From Azotobacter vinelandii CA (GTDB lineage Bacteria > Pseudomonadota > Gammaproteobacteria > Pseudomonadales > Pseudomonadaceae), in contig NC_021149.1 in assembly GCF_000380335.1 (NCBI RefSeq), forward strand, positions 5,260,501 through 5,324,500: a stretch of DNA of 64,000 nt. The letters run 5' to 3'. Position numbers and translations under genes: made by a program. This document shows, one piece after another, positions 49,591-58,427 of this stretch. Positions within the stretch are counted from its first letter, which is position 1; every line of letters starts with the position of its first letter. Under the pieces are notes generated by a model, which saw nothing but the letters and a program-made list of their open reading frames with translations, searched no databases and had not been told where the DNA came from.

Positions 49591-50770
49591 GATACCCTCC
49601 TACCGCCGCCACCAGGATGGCGATCAGCAACGCACTGGCGAAGGCCAGCAGAATATGCAGGTTTTCCAGCCGGCAGACGAAGGCGTCGGCGGCCAGGTTG
49701 GCGCCCAGGGCCCGGTTGAATACCGTACTGCCGGCCAGATAGGCCAGATAGCCCAGGGCGAAGGCCAGAGAGGTGAGCAGCGCCGCCTGCACCATCACGT
49801 AGGCGCCGACCGCGATGCGACGGAAACCGAGCAGGCGCAGCAGGGCCAGGTCCTTGCGCTTGCGGTCGATGTTGGCGAGGAAAGCGCCGGCCAGGGACGC
49901 GACGCAGCCGATCGCCGCGGTCCAGGCGATCACCGCGAAGATCAGCCCGAGTACCCGGTCGACGGCCTTCACCGACTCGATCTCGCGCAGCCGGGTGCCG
50001 GTCTCGATGCGCTGTCCTTCCAGCCAGGCGGCGAGCGGGGCGACATCGTCCAGGCTGCCGGCGTAGACGCGGGCGCGGGCATAGCGCTCGCGCGGCGGCG
50101 GCGCCCGGCCGGCGGCGAAGCCGAGGGCGGGCACCGCGAAGCCGTCGCGAAAATCCTCCATGGCCACCAGGAGATCCAGCGGTACCAGCAGCGCCGGGCG
50201 CGAGAAGGCCGTCTCCGGCAGTACTCCGGCGACCGTCAGTTCGCGCTGGCCGCGCTCGCTGTTGCCGTCCAGCTTGCGCAGCACCGCGAGGCGGATGCGC
50301 TCGCCGGCGCCTACCTCCAGACGCCGCGCCGCGCTGGCGCTGAGCAGCACCCGGTCGCCTTCCGGCGGCGCGAGGCGCGTGCCGAGCAAGGGATCGCCCG
50401 GACCGCTGGGGATGACCTCGGCGTCGGCGACGAAGCGCTGGCTGTCGCGCGCCAGGTCGGCCTGGGTGTTCAGCGAGCGGGTCAGCGGCATGACGAAGCC
50501 GACCCCCGGCTGCGCGGCCAGATGCGCGAACCAGGCGCGGTCCAGGTCGTGGTTGCCGAGCAGGCGGATCTCCAGGTTGCGCGGATCGTCGAGCAGTTCG
50601 CCGCGCAGTTGCAAAACCACGCCGTGCTTGAGGCCGAACAGCAAAAGCAGCGGCGCGATCACCGCCACCAGCGCGGCGACGATGCACAGCGAGACCTGCC
50701 GGTCGTGCCAGAGATCGCGGCTCGCCAGGGCGGCGAGCAGGCCCCAGCCGGGGCGCGCGTCAGGCCGCAT
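49547..50770 (-). CDS. FtsX-like ABC transporter permease (TagS-like)
   Basis: A 407-residue MacB/FtsX-type permease. One N-terminal membrane helix (about 20-45), a large periplasmic domain of about 210 residues, and three C-terminal helices (LGLIFAVIAWTAAIGCVASL, then GAYVMVQAALLTSLAFALGY, then ILLAFASALLIAILVA) match the type VII ABC architecture. DRKRKDLALLRLLGFRR is the typical cytoplasmic coupling loop. Such transporters use ATP to move periplasmic or envelope partners mechanically rather than to transport substrates. The ATG at 50770 overlaps the ATPase stop by 11 bases. With the ATPase and SUMF1 gene it reproduces the TagT-TagS-TagR order. Confidence 0.85.
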   Translation of the reverse strand: MRPDARPGWGLLAALASRDLWHDRQVSLCIVAALVAVIAPLLLLFGLKHGVVLQLRGELLDDPRNLEIRLLGNHDLDRAWFAHLAAQPGVGFVMPLTRSLNTQADLARDSQRFVADAEVIPSGPGDPLLGTRLAPPEGDRVLLSASAARRLEVGAGERIRLAVLRKLDGNSERGQRELTVAGVLPETAFSRPALLVPLDLLVAMEDFRDGFAVPALGFAAGRAPPPRERYARARVYAGSLDDVAPLAAWLEGQRIETGTRLREIESVKAVDRVLGLIFAVIAWTAAIGCVASLAGAFLANIDRKRKDLALLRLLGFRRIAVGAYVMVQAALLTSLAFALGYLAYLAGSTVFNRALGANLAADAFVCRLENLHILLAFASALLIAILVAAVGGYRAIHIQPAESLRDL

Positions 50771-51476
50771 CGCGGAACACCGTGCCGCCGCCGCCATCCT
50801 CCGGCACGCCCACCAGCCGGCGGATCGCGCAGTCGCGCAGCAGGCCCCAGTCGTGGCTGACCAAGAGGGTGGCGATGCGCAGGCGCTGGCTGGTCTCGAC
50901 GATCAGCTCGAACAGCCGCCGAGCCTGGAAGGGGTCCAGCGCGGCGGTGGGCTCGTCGGCCAGCAGCAGGTCCGGCTCGTGGGCGATGGCGCGGACGAAG
51001 GAGGCACGCTGGCGCTCGCCGATGGAGAGCTGGGCGGGCTTCTTGTGCAGGAGCGGCCGCAGCCCGAGGCGCTCGACGGCTTCCTCGACCCGCTCACCGC
51101 CGGCCGGCAGACCGAGCATGCGCCGCGGCAGGGCGATGTTCTGGCGCACGTCGAGAAACGGCAGCAGCCCGCCGCTCTGCGGGACGAAGCCGAGCCGCTG
51201 GGCGCGCAGGTCGGCCAGACGCGCCTGGCGGTCCGCGCGCAGCAGGGCGGCGATGTCCAGCGGGGCGCCGGCGTCGCGCTCGTCCAGTTCGTAGCGGTCG
51301 AGGTCTTCGGGGCGCAGGATCAGGCCGATCATTTCCAACAGGGTGCTCTTGCCGCAGCCGCTGGCGCCGGTGATGGCGGCCACTTCGCCGCGCGCCAGCG
51401 ACAGGCGTGGCAGGAGGATGCGGTAGGTGCCGCGGTGGATGGCGAGGTTTTCGATGTGGAGCAAGGGGGGAGTCAT
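50760..51476 (-). CDS. ABC transporter ATP-binding protein (TagT/LolD-like)
   Basis: A 238-residue ATPase of the LolD/MacB-type (type VII) group. Walker A GASGCGKST (about 37-45), LGFVPQSGGLLPFL (Q-loop), signature LSIGERQR, Walker B LLLADEPTAALDP and the SHD H-loop are all intact. It pairs with the overlapping FtsX-like permease gene. The ATG at 51476 follows a long non-coding repeat region, so this sub-operon may have its own promoter or be read through from the upstream VWA gene. Confidence 0.9.
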   Translation of the reverse strand: MTPPLLHIENLAIHRGTYRILLPRLSLARGEVAAITGASGCGKSTLLEMIGLILRPEDLDRYELDERDAGAPLDIAALLRADRQARLADLRAQRLGFVPQSGGLLPFLDVRQNIALPRRMLGLPAGGERVEEAVERLGLRPLLHKKPAQLSIGERQRASFVRAIAHEPDLLLADEPTAALDPFQARRLFELIVETSQRLRIATLLVSHDWGLLRDCAIRRLVGVPEDGGGGTVFRDAA

Positions 51477-52680
51477 GGTCTGTGCATGCTCCGGGTGGGT
51501 TCCTGGCCCTGGTGCCGGGCCGAGGCGTTTTCTCTGCCTGGAAGTGGGGAGGTTTCGGGGGGCTGGCGGGAAGGCTTGGTGCCGGGCTGGATACTTTCCT
51601 CGGCCCGACCTGCAGGTTTCGCCTTGTACGGCGAGTCACTTTCTCTTTGCCCGCGCAAAGAGAAAGTGACCAAAGAGAAAACGCGCCCGGTCATCCGGCC
51701 CCGGCTGCGCCGGGGTTCCCTCCCTCCGGTGCCGCTCCGATACGTTTTTCCTGCCTGGAGCGAAGGGTTTTTCGGGAGCTGGCGAGAAGGCTTGGTGCCG
51801 AGCCGGATGCTTTCCTCGGCTGATACGACAGGTTTCGCCTTGTACGGCGAGTCACTTTCTCTTTGCCCGCGCAAAGAGAAAGCGCGCCCGGTCATCCGGC
51901 CCCGGCTACGCCGGGGTTCCCTCGCTCCGGCGCCGCTCCGGGGGCACGTCACGAAGGGACGTCCCTGTCCCTTCGTGACTCGCTCGGCGTCCTGCCTCGC
52001 GTCCCCCTCCGCAACGCCTGCGCTCGGCCTTCTGAACGGGACCGGGGAGCTTGCCTGCAAACTCGGGATCGATCCTGAAAAGGCTTTTCTGCCCTTCGCT
52101 TCGCTTTTCGTTCGCGGAGGCAGGGATTCCTGCAGGCGCATGCGGCTTGGTGTAGGAGCGGATTTATCGGGGCGGCCATCCGCCGCAGCCCTGGCGGCAC
52201 CTGAAGCTTCATACCTGCGCCGGTCGTGAATGAATTCGCTCCTACAAGGGATCGGGGTGTTGCCCGGAGATTCGGGATCAATCCCGAAAAAAGCTCCCGG
52301 CTCCTGGCTCTTCGTTTGGCTTTTCGCGGAGGTGGGAACTGCACCCATTCCCCCTTCGTCGGGCCGAGCGGAGTCGGCATGGAAGGGGTCGAGCGGCATG
52401 GATGCCGCGACGACTGCATGGATGCAGGAGGTAGAGCGACGCAGGACGCCAAAGCCGAAAAGCCCGAGGGCCATGGATGGCCCTTCGTGGCGTGCCCCTG
52501 GAATGACGACGGAGGGAGGGAACCCCGGCGCAGCCGGGGCCTGACGACGGGGGTGGCCTTCTTTTGGGTTACTTTTTCTTGGCCAGACAAGAAAAAGTGA
52601 CTCGCCGTGCAAGGCGAAACCTGTCGCTCGGGCCGAGGAAAGTGCCCGGCCCGGCCCCAAGACTCCCTCGCCAGCCAGGA
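51477..52680. repeat. Composite intergenic repeat A (about 1.0 kb, inverted ends)
   Basis: No gene is recognised in these 1.2 kb. Two copies of a 216-bp unit (CAGGTTTCGCCTTGTACGGC at 51613 and 51829) carry a hairpin, ACTTTCTCTTTGC/GCAAAGAGAAAGT or close variants. After these come a 13-bp stem at 51948-51979, unique sequence, and ACTTTTTCTTG/CAAGAAAAAGT near 52571-52598. The end (52597-52624) is the inverse complement of the beginning (51611-51639). The same order recurs at 58428-59633. Confidence 0.85.
51948..51979. repeat. 13-bp stem hairpin in repeat A
   Basis: GTCACGAAGGGAC pairs perfectly with GTCCCTTCGTGAC around a 6-base loop. An identical hairpin is at 59144-59175. Confidence 0.8.
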
Positions 52681-54651
52681 TCAAGGCAACGCCTCCAACG
52701 GCACCGGATACACATGATCCCGCGGATCGCTCCCCTCGGCCAACGACACCCACCGATCGGCATCGGCGTTGTACTTCTGGTAGTACTTCAACTTGGTATT
52801 CAAGCGCCGGATGAATTTCTCCTGCTCCAGCCCCTCCATACCCTTCCAAGTCTCCTCGTCGAGGCTGAGCACCTCGCTGAGGTACGGCAGCCCCTCCAGG
52901 TACTCGGCCATCAGGCCCATCTCCGCCAGGGTGGCGGACTTGCCGCCCTTCTGCAGTTGGTTGGGGTCCTTGCCCATGGTCGCGGCCACCGAGCGCAGAC
53001 GCTCGAACATCTCGTTGGGCGAGATCAGGCCCTCGTTGGCGGCGTCGGCGATCTTCTTCACCACCTCGGCAAGGTCGCTGAGCTGGGCCTTGGTCAGCAG
53101 CACACGCACCTCGGTGGTCGGCACGTTCTGCTTGACGAAGTCGCGGTCGCCGATCCAGGCGTGGAACACCGGCGGCGCGCTGGCCCCGGTGGCTGCGCCG
53201 AGGTAGGCCAGGCGCATGGCGTGGCCGAGCTTGGCGGTGTCTTCCAGCAGGGTGGCGTCGGCCTTCCCGCCGTAGTCGGCGTCGGCGCCGAGGGCGCTGC
53301 CGGCGGCCATTTCGCCGCGGTAGGCGGCCTTGACCTGGCCGGTGATGGCGACGGCCAGGGCGTCGATCTTGCTGCCGAAGTTATCCACGTCGCCGGCGTC
53401 CACCGGGTAGTACAGCGGCTTGTTGAGGATCGGGTTGTTCGACAGGTCGCGGTACTGCGCCTCGGCGGAAGCGTGGTTCTTCGCCCCGCTCGGGGTTTTC
53501 AGGTGCAGGCTGTAGATGGCCACGCCGCGATGCTTGGCCTCCAGGCGCACCTGGGCGGCGTCGAGGCCGGTGGCGGACAGCGGATCGGTGCCGTCCAAAG
53601 CGCCGGCATCGCTGACCAGCACGATGTAGCGGGCGCCGAACCGGGTCCAGTCGATCCCGTCCAGGGCGCGCATGACCCCGGCGTAGGCGTCTTCGTCGAA
53701 GCGGCTGCTGGATACCGTGGCCGGCTTCAGTGCGGCCATCTTGGCGAGGAAGTCCTCGCCGCCCTGTACCTTGGCCGGATCGACGTAGAGTTTGCTGACG
53801 TATTCCAGCGCCGGCACTTCCTTGATGTTGGAGCGGTAGGCGACCAGGCCGAACCTGACCTGCTCGAGCAGCTTTTCCTGCTCGATGCGCTGGTAGATCT
53901 TGCGGATCGCCTCGCGGGTCCGGTCGATGTAGGGGCCCATGGAGATGGTCGAGTCGATGACGAACACCACGGCGGCGCTGAAGCCCTTCAGGGTGTTGAC
54001 CTCGCCGGCCTTGTCCCGGGCGGCCTGTTCGGCGCTCTTCGGCTCGGCGGCGGTCACCGAGGCGACCTCCAGCTCGCGTACCCGGAAGCCCTTCTCGGTC
54101 ATGATTTCCCGGGCATCGAGCACCGGCAGCAGATAGAAGCGCTTGGCCAGATCGACGGCGTAGTCCGGCTCGCGGGCGACCACAGCGGCATCGCGGCCCT
54201 GGCCCGCCAGGTTGGCGCGGATCGGCTTGAGCAGCTTGCCCGGATCGTCCGCGCCGAACAGCTTGTCGAGCGTCTCGCGCTGGCGGAAGAACAGCAGCGG
54301 CTCGCGCCCGGCCGGGTTGGTCAGCGCCAGGGTCATCTGCATCTTCCAGTCCACCGCGCAGCCGGCGTCGATCCAGCCGAGAGTCTCGCCGTAGCTGTCC
54401 GGGCCGACCTTGAGCCATTCGCCGTCGCCGACCTTCTGCCGCTGATACACGTAGAAGCGGGTGAAGGCCGGCTGCGGCTTGCCGCCGGCCGCGCCGGGCT
54501 GGTCGCCGAGGCGGCAGCTCGGCGTGGTCAGCACGCGCTGGTAGAGAGTCTTCTTGCCGGCCTGCAGCAGGGGCTTGTCGTCGGCCGCCAGCGCCGGGCC
54601 GGCACAGGCGCCCAGCAGCAGGCCGCCGAGCAGGGCCATCTCGCGCCACAT
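52681..54651 (-). CDS. Exported von Willebrand A protein resembling the PpkA C-terminal region
   Basis: A 656-residue exported protein. A signal peptide (MWREMALLGGLLLGACAGPALA) may be type I or, from LGAC, a lipoprotein signal. The VWA domain (about residues 225-430) begins AAVVFVIDSTISMGPYIDR, a DxTxS variant of the MIDAS, followed by FGLVAYRSN and YIVLVSDAGALDG. To my reading this resembles the periplasmic VWA part of the T6SS kinase PpkA, without the kinase domain. The helical C-terminus is of unknown function. The ATG at 54651 has GGAAGGAA 7-8 bases upstream and gives the cleaner signal peptide; an ATG at 54678 overlaps the previous stop. Confidence 0.78.
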   Translation of the reverse strand: MWREMALLGGLLLGACAGPALAADDKPLLQAGKKTLYQRVLTTPSCRLGDQPGAAGGKPQPAFTRFYVYQRQKVGDGEWLKVGPDSYGETLGWIDAGCAVDWKMQMTLALTNPAGREPLLFFRQRETLDKLFGADDPGKLLKPIRANLAGQGRDAAVVAREPDYAVDLAKRFYLLPVLDAREIMTEKGFRVRELEVASVTAAEPKSAEQAARDKAGEVNTLKGFSAAVVFVIDSTISMGPYIDRTREAIRKIYQRIEQEKLLEQVRFGLVAYRSNIKEVPALEYVSKLYVDPAKVQGGEDFLAKMAALKPATVSSSRFDEDAYAGVMRALDGIDWTRFGARYIVLVSDAGALDGTDPLSATGLDAAQVRLEAKHRGVAIYSLHLKTPSGAKNHASAEAQYRDLSNNPILNKPLYYPVDAGDVDNFGSKIDALAVAITGQVKAAYRGEMAAGSALGADADYGGKADATLLEDTAKLGHAMRLAYLGAATGASAPPVFHAWIGDRDFVKQNVPTTEVRVLLTKAQLSDLAEVVKKIADAANEGLISPNEMFERLRSVAATMGKDPNQLQKGGKSATLAEMGLMAEYLEGLPYLSEVLSLDEETWKGMEGLEQEKFIRRLNTKLKYYQKYNADADRWVSLAEGSDPRDHVYPVPLEALP

Positions 54652-54674
54652 CGTCGTCTTCCTTCCGCGCGGGT

Positions 54675-55691
54675 TCATGGTTTCAGGGCCTCCAGGCGCT
54701 TCTTGGCGTCGGCGTTGGCCGGATCGTTGGCCAGGGCGATCTCGTACCAGTAGGCGGCGGTTTCGGCATCGGCGGACTTCACGCAGCCGCCGGCGGCGAA
54801 GGTCTGCGGGTCGTATTCGCGGGCGTAGGCGAAGGCGATGGCGGCGTCGCCGGCCTGGGCCTTGTGCGCGTAGAGACGCTGCACCACGCCGCAGCGCTTG
54901 GCGCGCTTGGCGGCGTCGATCACCTCCAGCACCCGGGCCGTGGGCGGATTCGAGCGCAGGCAGGACTGGATGAAGGCCAGGTCGTCGCCGGCGCCTTCCA
55001 GGGCGGTCGCGTCGCAGGGGTTCGCCTCGCCGCCGGACGCGGCGGGCGCCGGCGTCGCGGCCGGGGCTTCCGCCACCGGCGTCAGCGTCTGCGGACGCAG
55101 CACGAAGTACCAGTAGGCCCCCAGCCCGATGCCGAGCAGCGCCAGCAGGCCGAGGACCAGCGGCAGCCAGCGGACGGGCCCCGGCGGCGGCGTGACGGGC
55201 GCTTCCTCGTCTTCGCGCCTGGCGACCAGCGACGGCTCCGCCCGCGGCTTCTCGACCGGCGGCTCGACGGTCACGGGTTCGGGCTTCGCTTCGGGCGGCG
55301 CGGCCCGCGGTTTGGGCGCCGGCTCCTCCGGCTGCGGCTGGCCGACGGCCGACGAGGAGAGGATGTCGCCGACGATGCGCAGCACGCCGGCATCGCTCTG
55401 CCCGGCATCGCGCAGTTGCAGGCGGTAGACCATCTTCGGGTCACGGACCAGGGGATCGACCAGCCAGGGGCCGACACTGCCGACCAGCAGTTCGCCGCGC
55501 CGTTCCAGGCCGTCGATGGCGTGCCAGACGGGCAGGCTGTCCCAGCCGCCGCCGGCATCCAGGTAGAGGCTGTCCTGGTTGCGCAGCACACTCAGTTCCA
55601 AGCCATCTGTGCCGCCCGGCCAGCCGCGCAGGCTCAGTTCGCCGTAGCCGGGTTGGCCGCCGGCGGCGGCCGTCAGTTCGATTCTCAGCAT
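54675..55691 (-). CDS. Single-membrane-span protein with periplasmic TPR/Sel1-like tail
   Basis: A 338-residue protein with a cytoplasmic N-terminal domain of about 120 residues (MLRIELTAAAGGQPGYGELS, then YRLQLRDAGQSDAGVLRIVG), a Pro/Glu-rich linker, and one membrane helix (about 175-198, WLPLVLGLLALLGIGLGAYW). The periplasmic tail has a Cys-containing helical repeat (CVKSADAETAAYWYEIALA) resembling TPR or Sel1 units. It starts 3 bases after the srfC stop and ends inside the next gene's alternative start. It could link the cytoplasmic SrfB/SrfC ATPases to the periplasmic VWA protein; this is inference. Confidence 0.72.
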   Translation of the reverse strand: MLRIELTAAAGGQPGYGELSLRGWPGGTDGLELSVLRNQDSLYLDAGGGWDSLPVWHAIDGLERRGELLVGSVGPWLVDPLVRDPKMVYRLQLRDAGQSDAGVLRIVGDILSSSAVGQPQPEEPAPKPRAAPPEAKPEPVTVEPPVEKPRAEPSLVARREDEEAPVTPPPGPVRWLPLVLGLLALLGIGLGAYWYFVLRPQTLTPVAEAPAATPAPAASGGEANPCDATALEGAGDDLAFIQSCLRSNPPTARVLEVIDAAKRAKRCGVVQRLYAHKAQAGDAAIAFAYAREYDPQTFAAGGCVKSADAETAAYWYEIALANDPANADAKKRLEALKP

Positions 55692-55694
55692 GCG

Positions 55695-58427
55695 TCAGTC
55701 TGCCCGTGCCGATTGGAAGGTGGCGAGGATGCGGCCCAGCGCTTCGTTCTCTTCGAGGCTGATTTCCCGGCCGGCGCTGTGTCCGGCATTTTCCTCGGCG
55801 ATCCGCGCCAGGGCCACCAGCCAGTCGCCGACGTAGCGCCGGGTGTAGTCCTGGGGTTGCTCCGTCAGGCGCGGCAACTGGCCCGGGGCGATCGGCGGCG
55901 CCGGCTGGAACAGCCTGGCGTCGCGCTCGATGCGGCTGTCCGGGCGTTGTTCGAGGGACTGCTCGATGAAGCCCAGCCAGCCGATGAAGTCGCCGAGCAC
56001 CGTCTTGGCGGTGAGCACCTGGCGGCCGGCGAGCTGCTCGCGTTTGGTACCGACCTGCTCGGTACTGACGATCGCCTGCAACAGGCGCTGCTCCAGGCCG
56101 AGGCGGCTGGCGCCGGTGACCAGTTCGTCGATCAGAGCCTCGACCGCCGGCTTGGCAAAGCCCAGGTAGGTCATCAGGCGCACGTCCTCGGGCAGGTGGC
56201 GCAGGTGGCCGATCCACTCGCGCAGCACCGCCTGGGCGAAGCGCGCGTCGCTACCGCGCGCCTGCCGCGCCGGCGCCGCGGGCACCGCGCCGGAAGGGCC
56301 ATTGTCGCCGAAGGGATCGAAACTGTCGTCGCCGTTCAGGTCGAGGCCGAGATTGAGCGCCCCGGCCAGCGGTGCGGCGCCCGGCAGCAGGCGTTCGCCG
56401 GCGGCCGGCGGCGGCGCTTCGTCTTCCTCGCCGGCGCGCAGGTAGAGCGCGCGCAGCAGGTCGTCCGGGAGCTGCATGCGCTGCAGCAGCTCGCCGAGCA
56501 GCAGGCGCCGCGGCCACAGGGCGTCGGAGATCTGCCGGGCGATGCGCCGCTTGCGCTCCAGCTCGCCGGCGCCCTCGGCCTGGAACCAGTGGCCGAGGCG
56601 GTTCTCGATCAGGTGCAGGATGGCATCCAGTTGCTCGCGGATGCGCCCCTGCTTGACCTCGCGCAGGGCGACCTGGCGCAGGTAGCGGCCGATGCGGCCC
56701 ATGCCGCCGTCGTTCAGCGCCAGCATGGCGTCCCAGGCTTCCTCGGGGTCGCGGACGTGGCGGCGGACCGTCTCGTCCTCGCAGAAGGTCTGGCGCATCA
56801 GCGCCAGCGACTCGCGAGCGGCCTCGTGGATGGCCGTTTCCCGGCCGCCGTCGAGGTCGAGGAAGGTCACCTTCATGCGCGGCTTGCGCACCAGGAAGGT
56901 ATTGTCGAACGGCCGGCCGTCGGCCCAGTCCTGCAGCCAGGCGTACTGGCCGAAGCGTTCCAGCATGGTCATCTTCATCATGCCGCCGCTGCCCCAGCCC
57001 AGGCGCAGCAGGTCCTCGCCCTTGTCCAGGTCGCTGCCGATGCGCATGTCGAACATGGTGATCGCCCACAACAGGCCCGGCTTGCGGCGCGCCCGCTCGG
57101 CCGGCGTCTCGCCCTGGGTGCGGTCGATCCAGCGGCTCAGCACCGGGCCGACGCTGGTGACGTCCGACTGCTTGTTCGACGGCGTGCAGACGATCAGCAC
57201 GTTCATTTCCTGGCTGTCGGTGTAACGCTCGAAGAGATAGGCGACCTTGCCGCGCAGGAGGAGCTGCGCCACCGGGTTGCTGTCCTCGTTGTTCACCGCG
57301 CGGCGCACCTCGTCCAGCGACTCGACGCCGAGCCGGCCGCGGTAGCCGGGGAAGTCGAGCAGGTCGACCTCTTCGCAGAGCGGTTCACTGGTCGGCTCGA
57401 CCAGCGGGAAGACCAGCTCGGCGGTGAGCGCCGCCAGTTGCGCCAGGGTCAGCTCGACCTCGGCGCCCAGGGCGCCGTCCTTCCACGGACGCACGGCGAT
57501 GCGCAGGTCGTTGTCCCGGCCGAGGCGTTCGAGCATGTCCACGTTCATGATGCTGTCGGCCTGCGACAGCCCGCCCTGCGGCGTCGGCCGCACCAGGGCG
57601 CCCAGCGGCGCGAAGACCCGTTCGGCGTGGCCCAGGCTGGTCAGGGTACGGGCGAAGGCCAGGTAGGTGTCGCTCAGTTCGGGGATCTCGCCCCAGAAGA
57701 TCGAGAACAGCCGGGCGCGGTCTTCCAGCGCCAGGCGCGGCGCCAGCTCGACGGCGGCCGGCCAGTAGTAGGCCGCCAGCGCGCCCAGCGAACCCGGAAA
57801 GCTGCCCTGCAGGTAGTCCCACAGGTCTACCACGGCATCGGCGTCGACGCCCGGCACCGGATAGGGCTGGCGGCGCCGCTCCAGCTCGCGGAGCAATTGG
57901 CGGATCGCCGCCTCCTCGAAGCGGTAGCGCACCTTCTCGGTGTTGAAGTCATTGAAGAAGGAGTTGGCGAGCACCTTGGCCAGCTCGATCTCGGCGAACA
58001 GCTTGAGTTCCAGCGGGAACTCCGCCGGCCCCGGCCGGGCGGTACGGCTGAAACGGGTGACCAGCCCGGTGGCCTCCTTGCCGCTGCCCGGCGGGTTGAC
58101 GTGGACAAGGAAGTCCAGGTGGTCGCCGCCCAGGTCGGTTTCCAGCTTGCCGTTGGCGCCGGCGGCGAGGGTGGCGATCAGGTAGGACTTGCCGGCCTGG
58201 GACAGGCCGAAGAAGCCCACGGTCATCGGCAGCGCGGAAACCGCGCCGAGACGCCGCGCGGTGTTGCGCACGCGGCGCAGGCTGAGGATCAGGTCGTCGG
58301 CCTCGTTGTCCAGGCGCGGCGCGCTGCGGCGCACCTCGTCGATCCAGCGGATCGCCTCGCCCGCCCCGCCGTAGACGGCGGACCAGCTCTGGGACAGGCG
58401 TTCGGGGGATTGGTCAGGGTAGGTCAT
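55695..58427 (-). CDS. srfC: SrfC-family P-loop NTPase (putative virulence factor)
   Basis: A 910-residue cytoplasmic protein of the SrfC family. Walker A GLSQAGKS is at residues 74-81, and VDLLDFPGYRGR (near 350) is a DxPG-type G3 motif, so it is probably a GTPase of the translation-factor/dynamin-like class. The C-terminal two thirds are helical, with an acidic low-complexity insert (LDLNGDDSFDPFGDNGPSGA). SrfA, SrfB and SrfC are encoded together in Salmonella and other proteobacteria and have been reported as a cytotoxin or virulence operon, but the biochemical role is open. The ATG at 58427 is chosen for homology. The open frame upstream runs into repeat B, which separates it from srfB. 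Confidence 0.83.
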   Translation of the reverse strand: MTYPDQSPERLSQSWSAVYGGAGEAIRWIDEVRRSAPRLDNEADDLILSLRRVRNTARRLGAVSALPMTVGFFGLSQAGKSYLIATLAAGANGKLETDLGGDHLDFLVHVNPPGSGKEATGLVTRFSRTARPGPAEFPLELKLFAEIELAKVLANSFFNDFNTEKVRYRFEEAAIRQLLRELERRRQPYPVPGVDADAVVDLWDYLQGSFPGSLGALAAYYWPAAVELAPRLALEDRARLFSIFWGEIPELSDTYLAFARTLTSLGHAERVFAPLGALVRPTPQGGLSQADSIMNVDMLERLGRDNDLRIAVRPWKDGALGAEVELTLAQLAALTAELVFPLVEPTSEPLCEEVDLLDFPGYRGRLGVESLDEVRRAVNNEDSNPVAQLLLRGKVAYLFERYTDSQEMNVLIVCTPSNKQSDVTSVGPVLSRWIDRTQGETPAERARRKPGLLWAITMFDMRIGSDLDKGEDLLRLGWGSGGMMKMTMLERFGQYAWLQDWADGRPFDNTFLVRKPRMKVTFLDLDGGRETAIHEAARESLALMRQTFCEDETVRRHVRDPEEAWDAMLALNDGGMGRIGRYLRQVALREVKQGRIREQLDAILHLIENRLGHWFQAEGAGELERKRRIARQISDALWPRRLLLGELLQRMQLPDDLLRALYLRAGEEDEAPPPAAGERLLPGAAPLAGALNLGLDLNGDDSFDPFGDNGPSGAVPAAPARQARGSDARFAQAVLREWIGHLRHLPEDVRLMTYLGFAKPAVEALIDELVTGASRLGLEQRLLQAIVSTEQVGTKREQLAGRQVLTAKTVLGDFIGWLGFIEQSLEQRPDSRIERDARLFQPAPPIAPGQLPRLTEQPQDYTRRYVGDWLVALARIAEENAGHSAGREISLEENEALGRILATFQSARAD

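Noticed and set aside
51473-52849. 458-codon minus-strand open frame across repeat A, and similar frames across repeat B
   Set aside because: The protein merely translates the repeated DNA units (for example SLFLVWPRKSN, RQLPKNPSLQAGKTYRSG) and has no independent coding signal.
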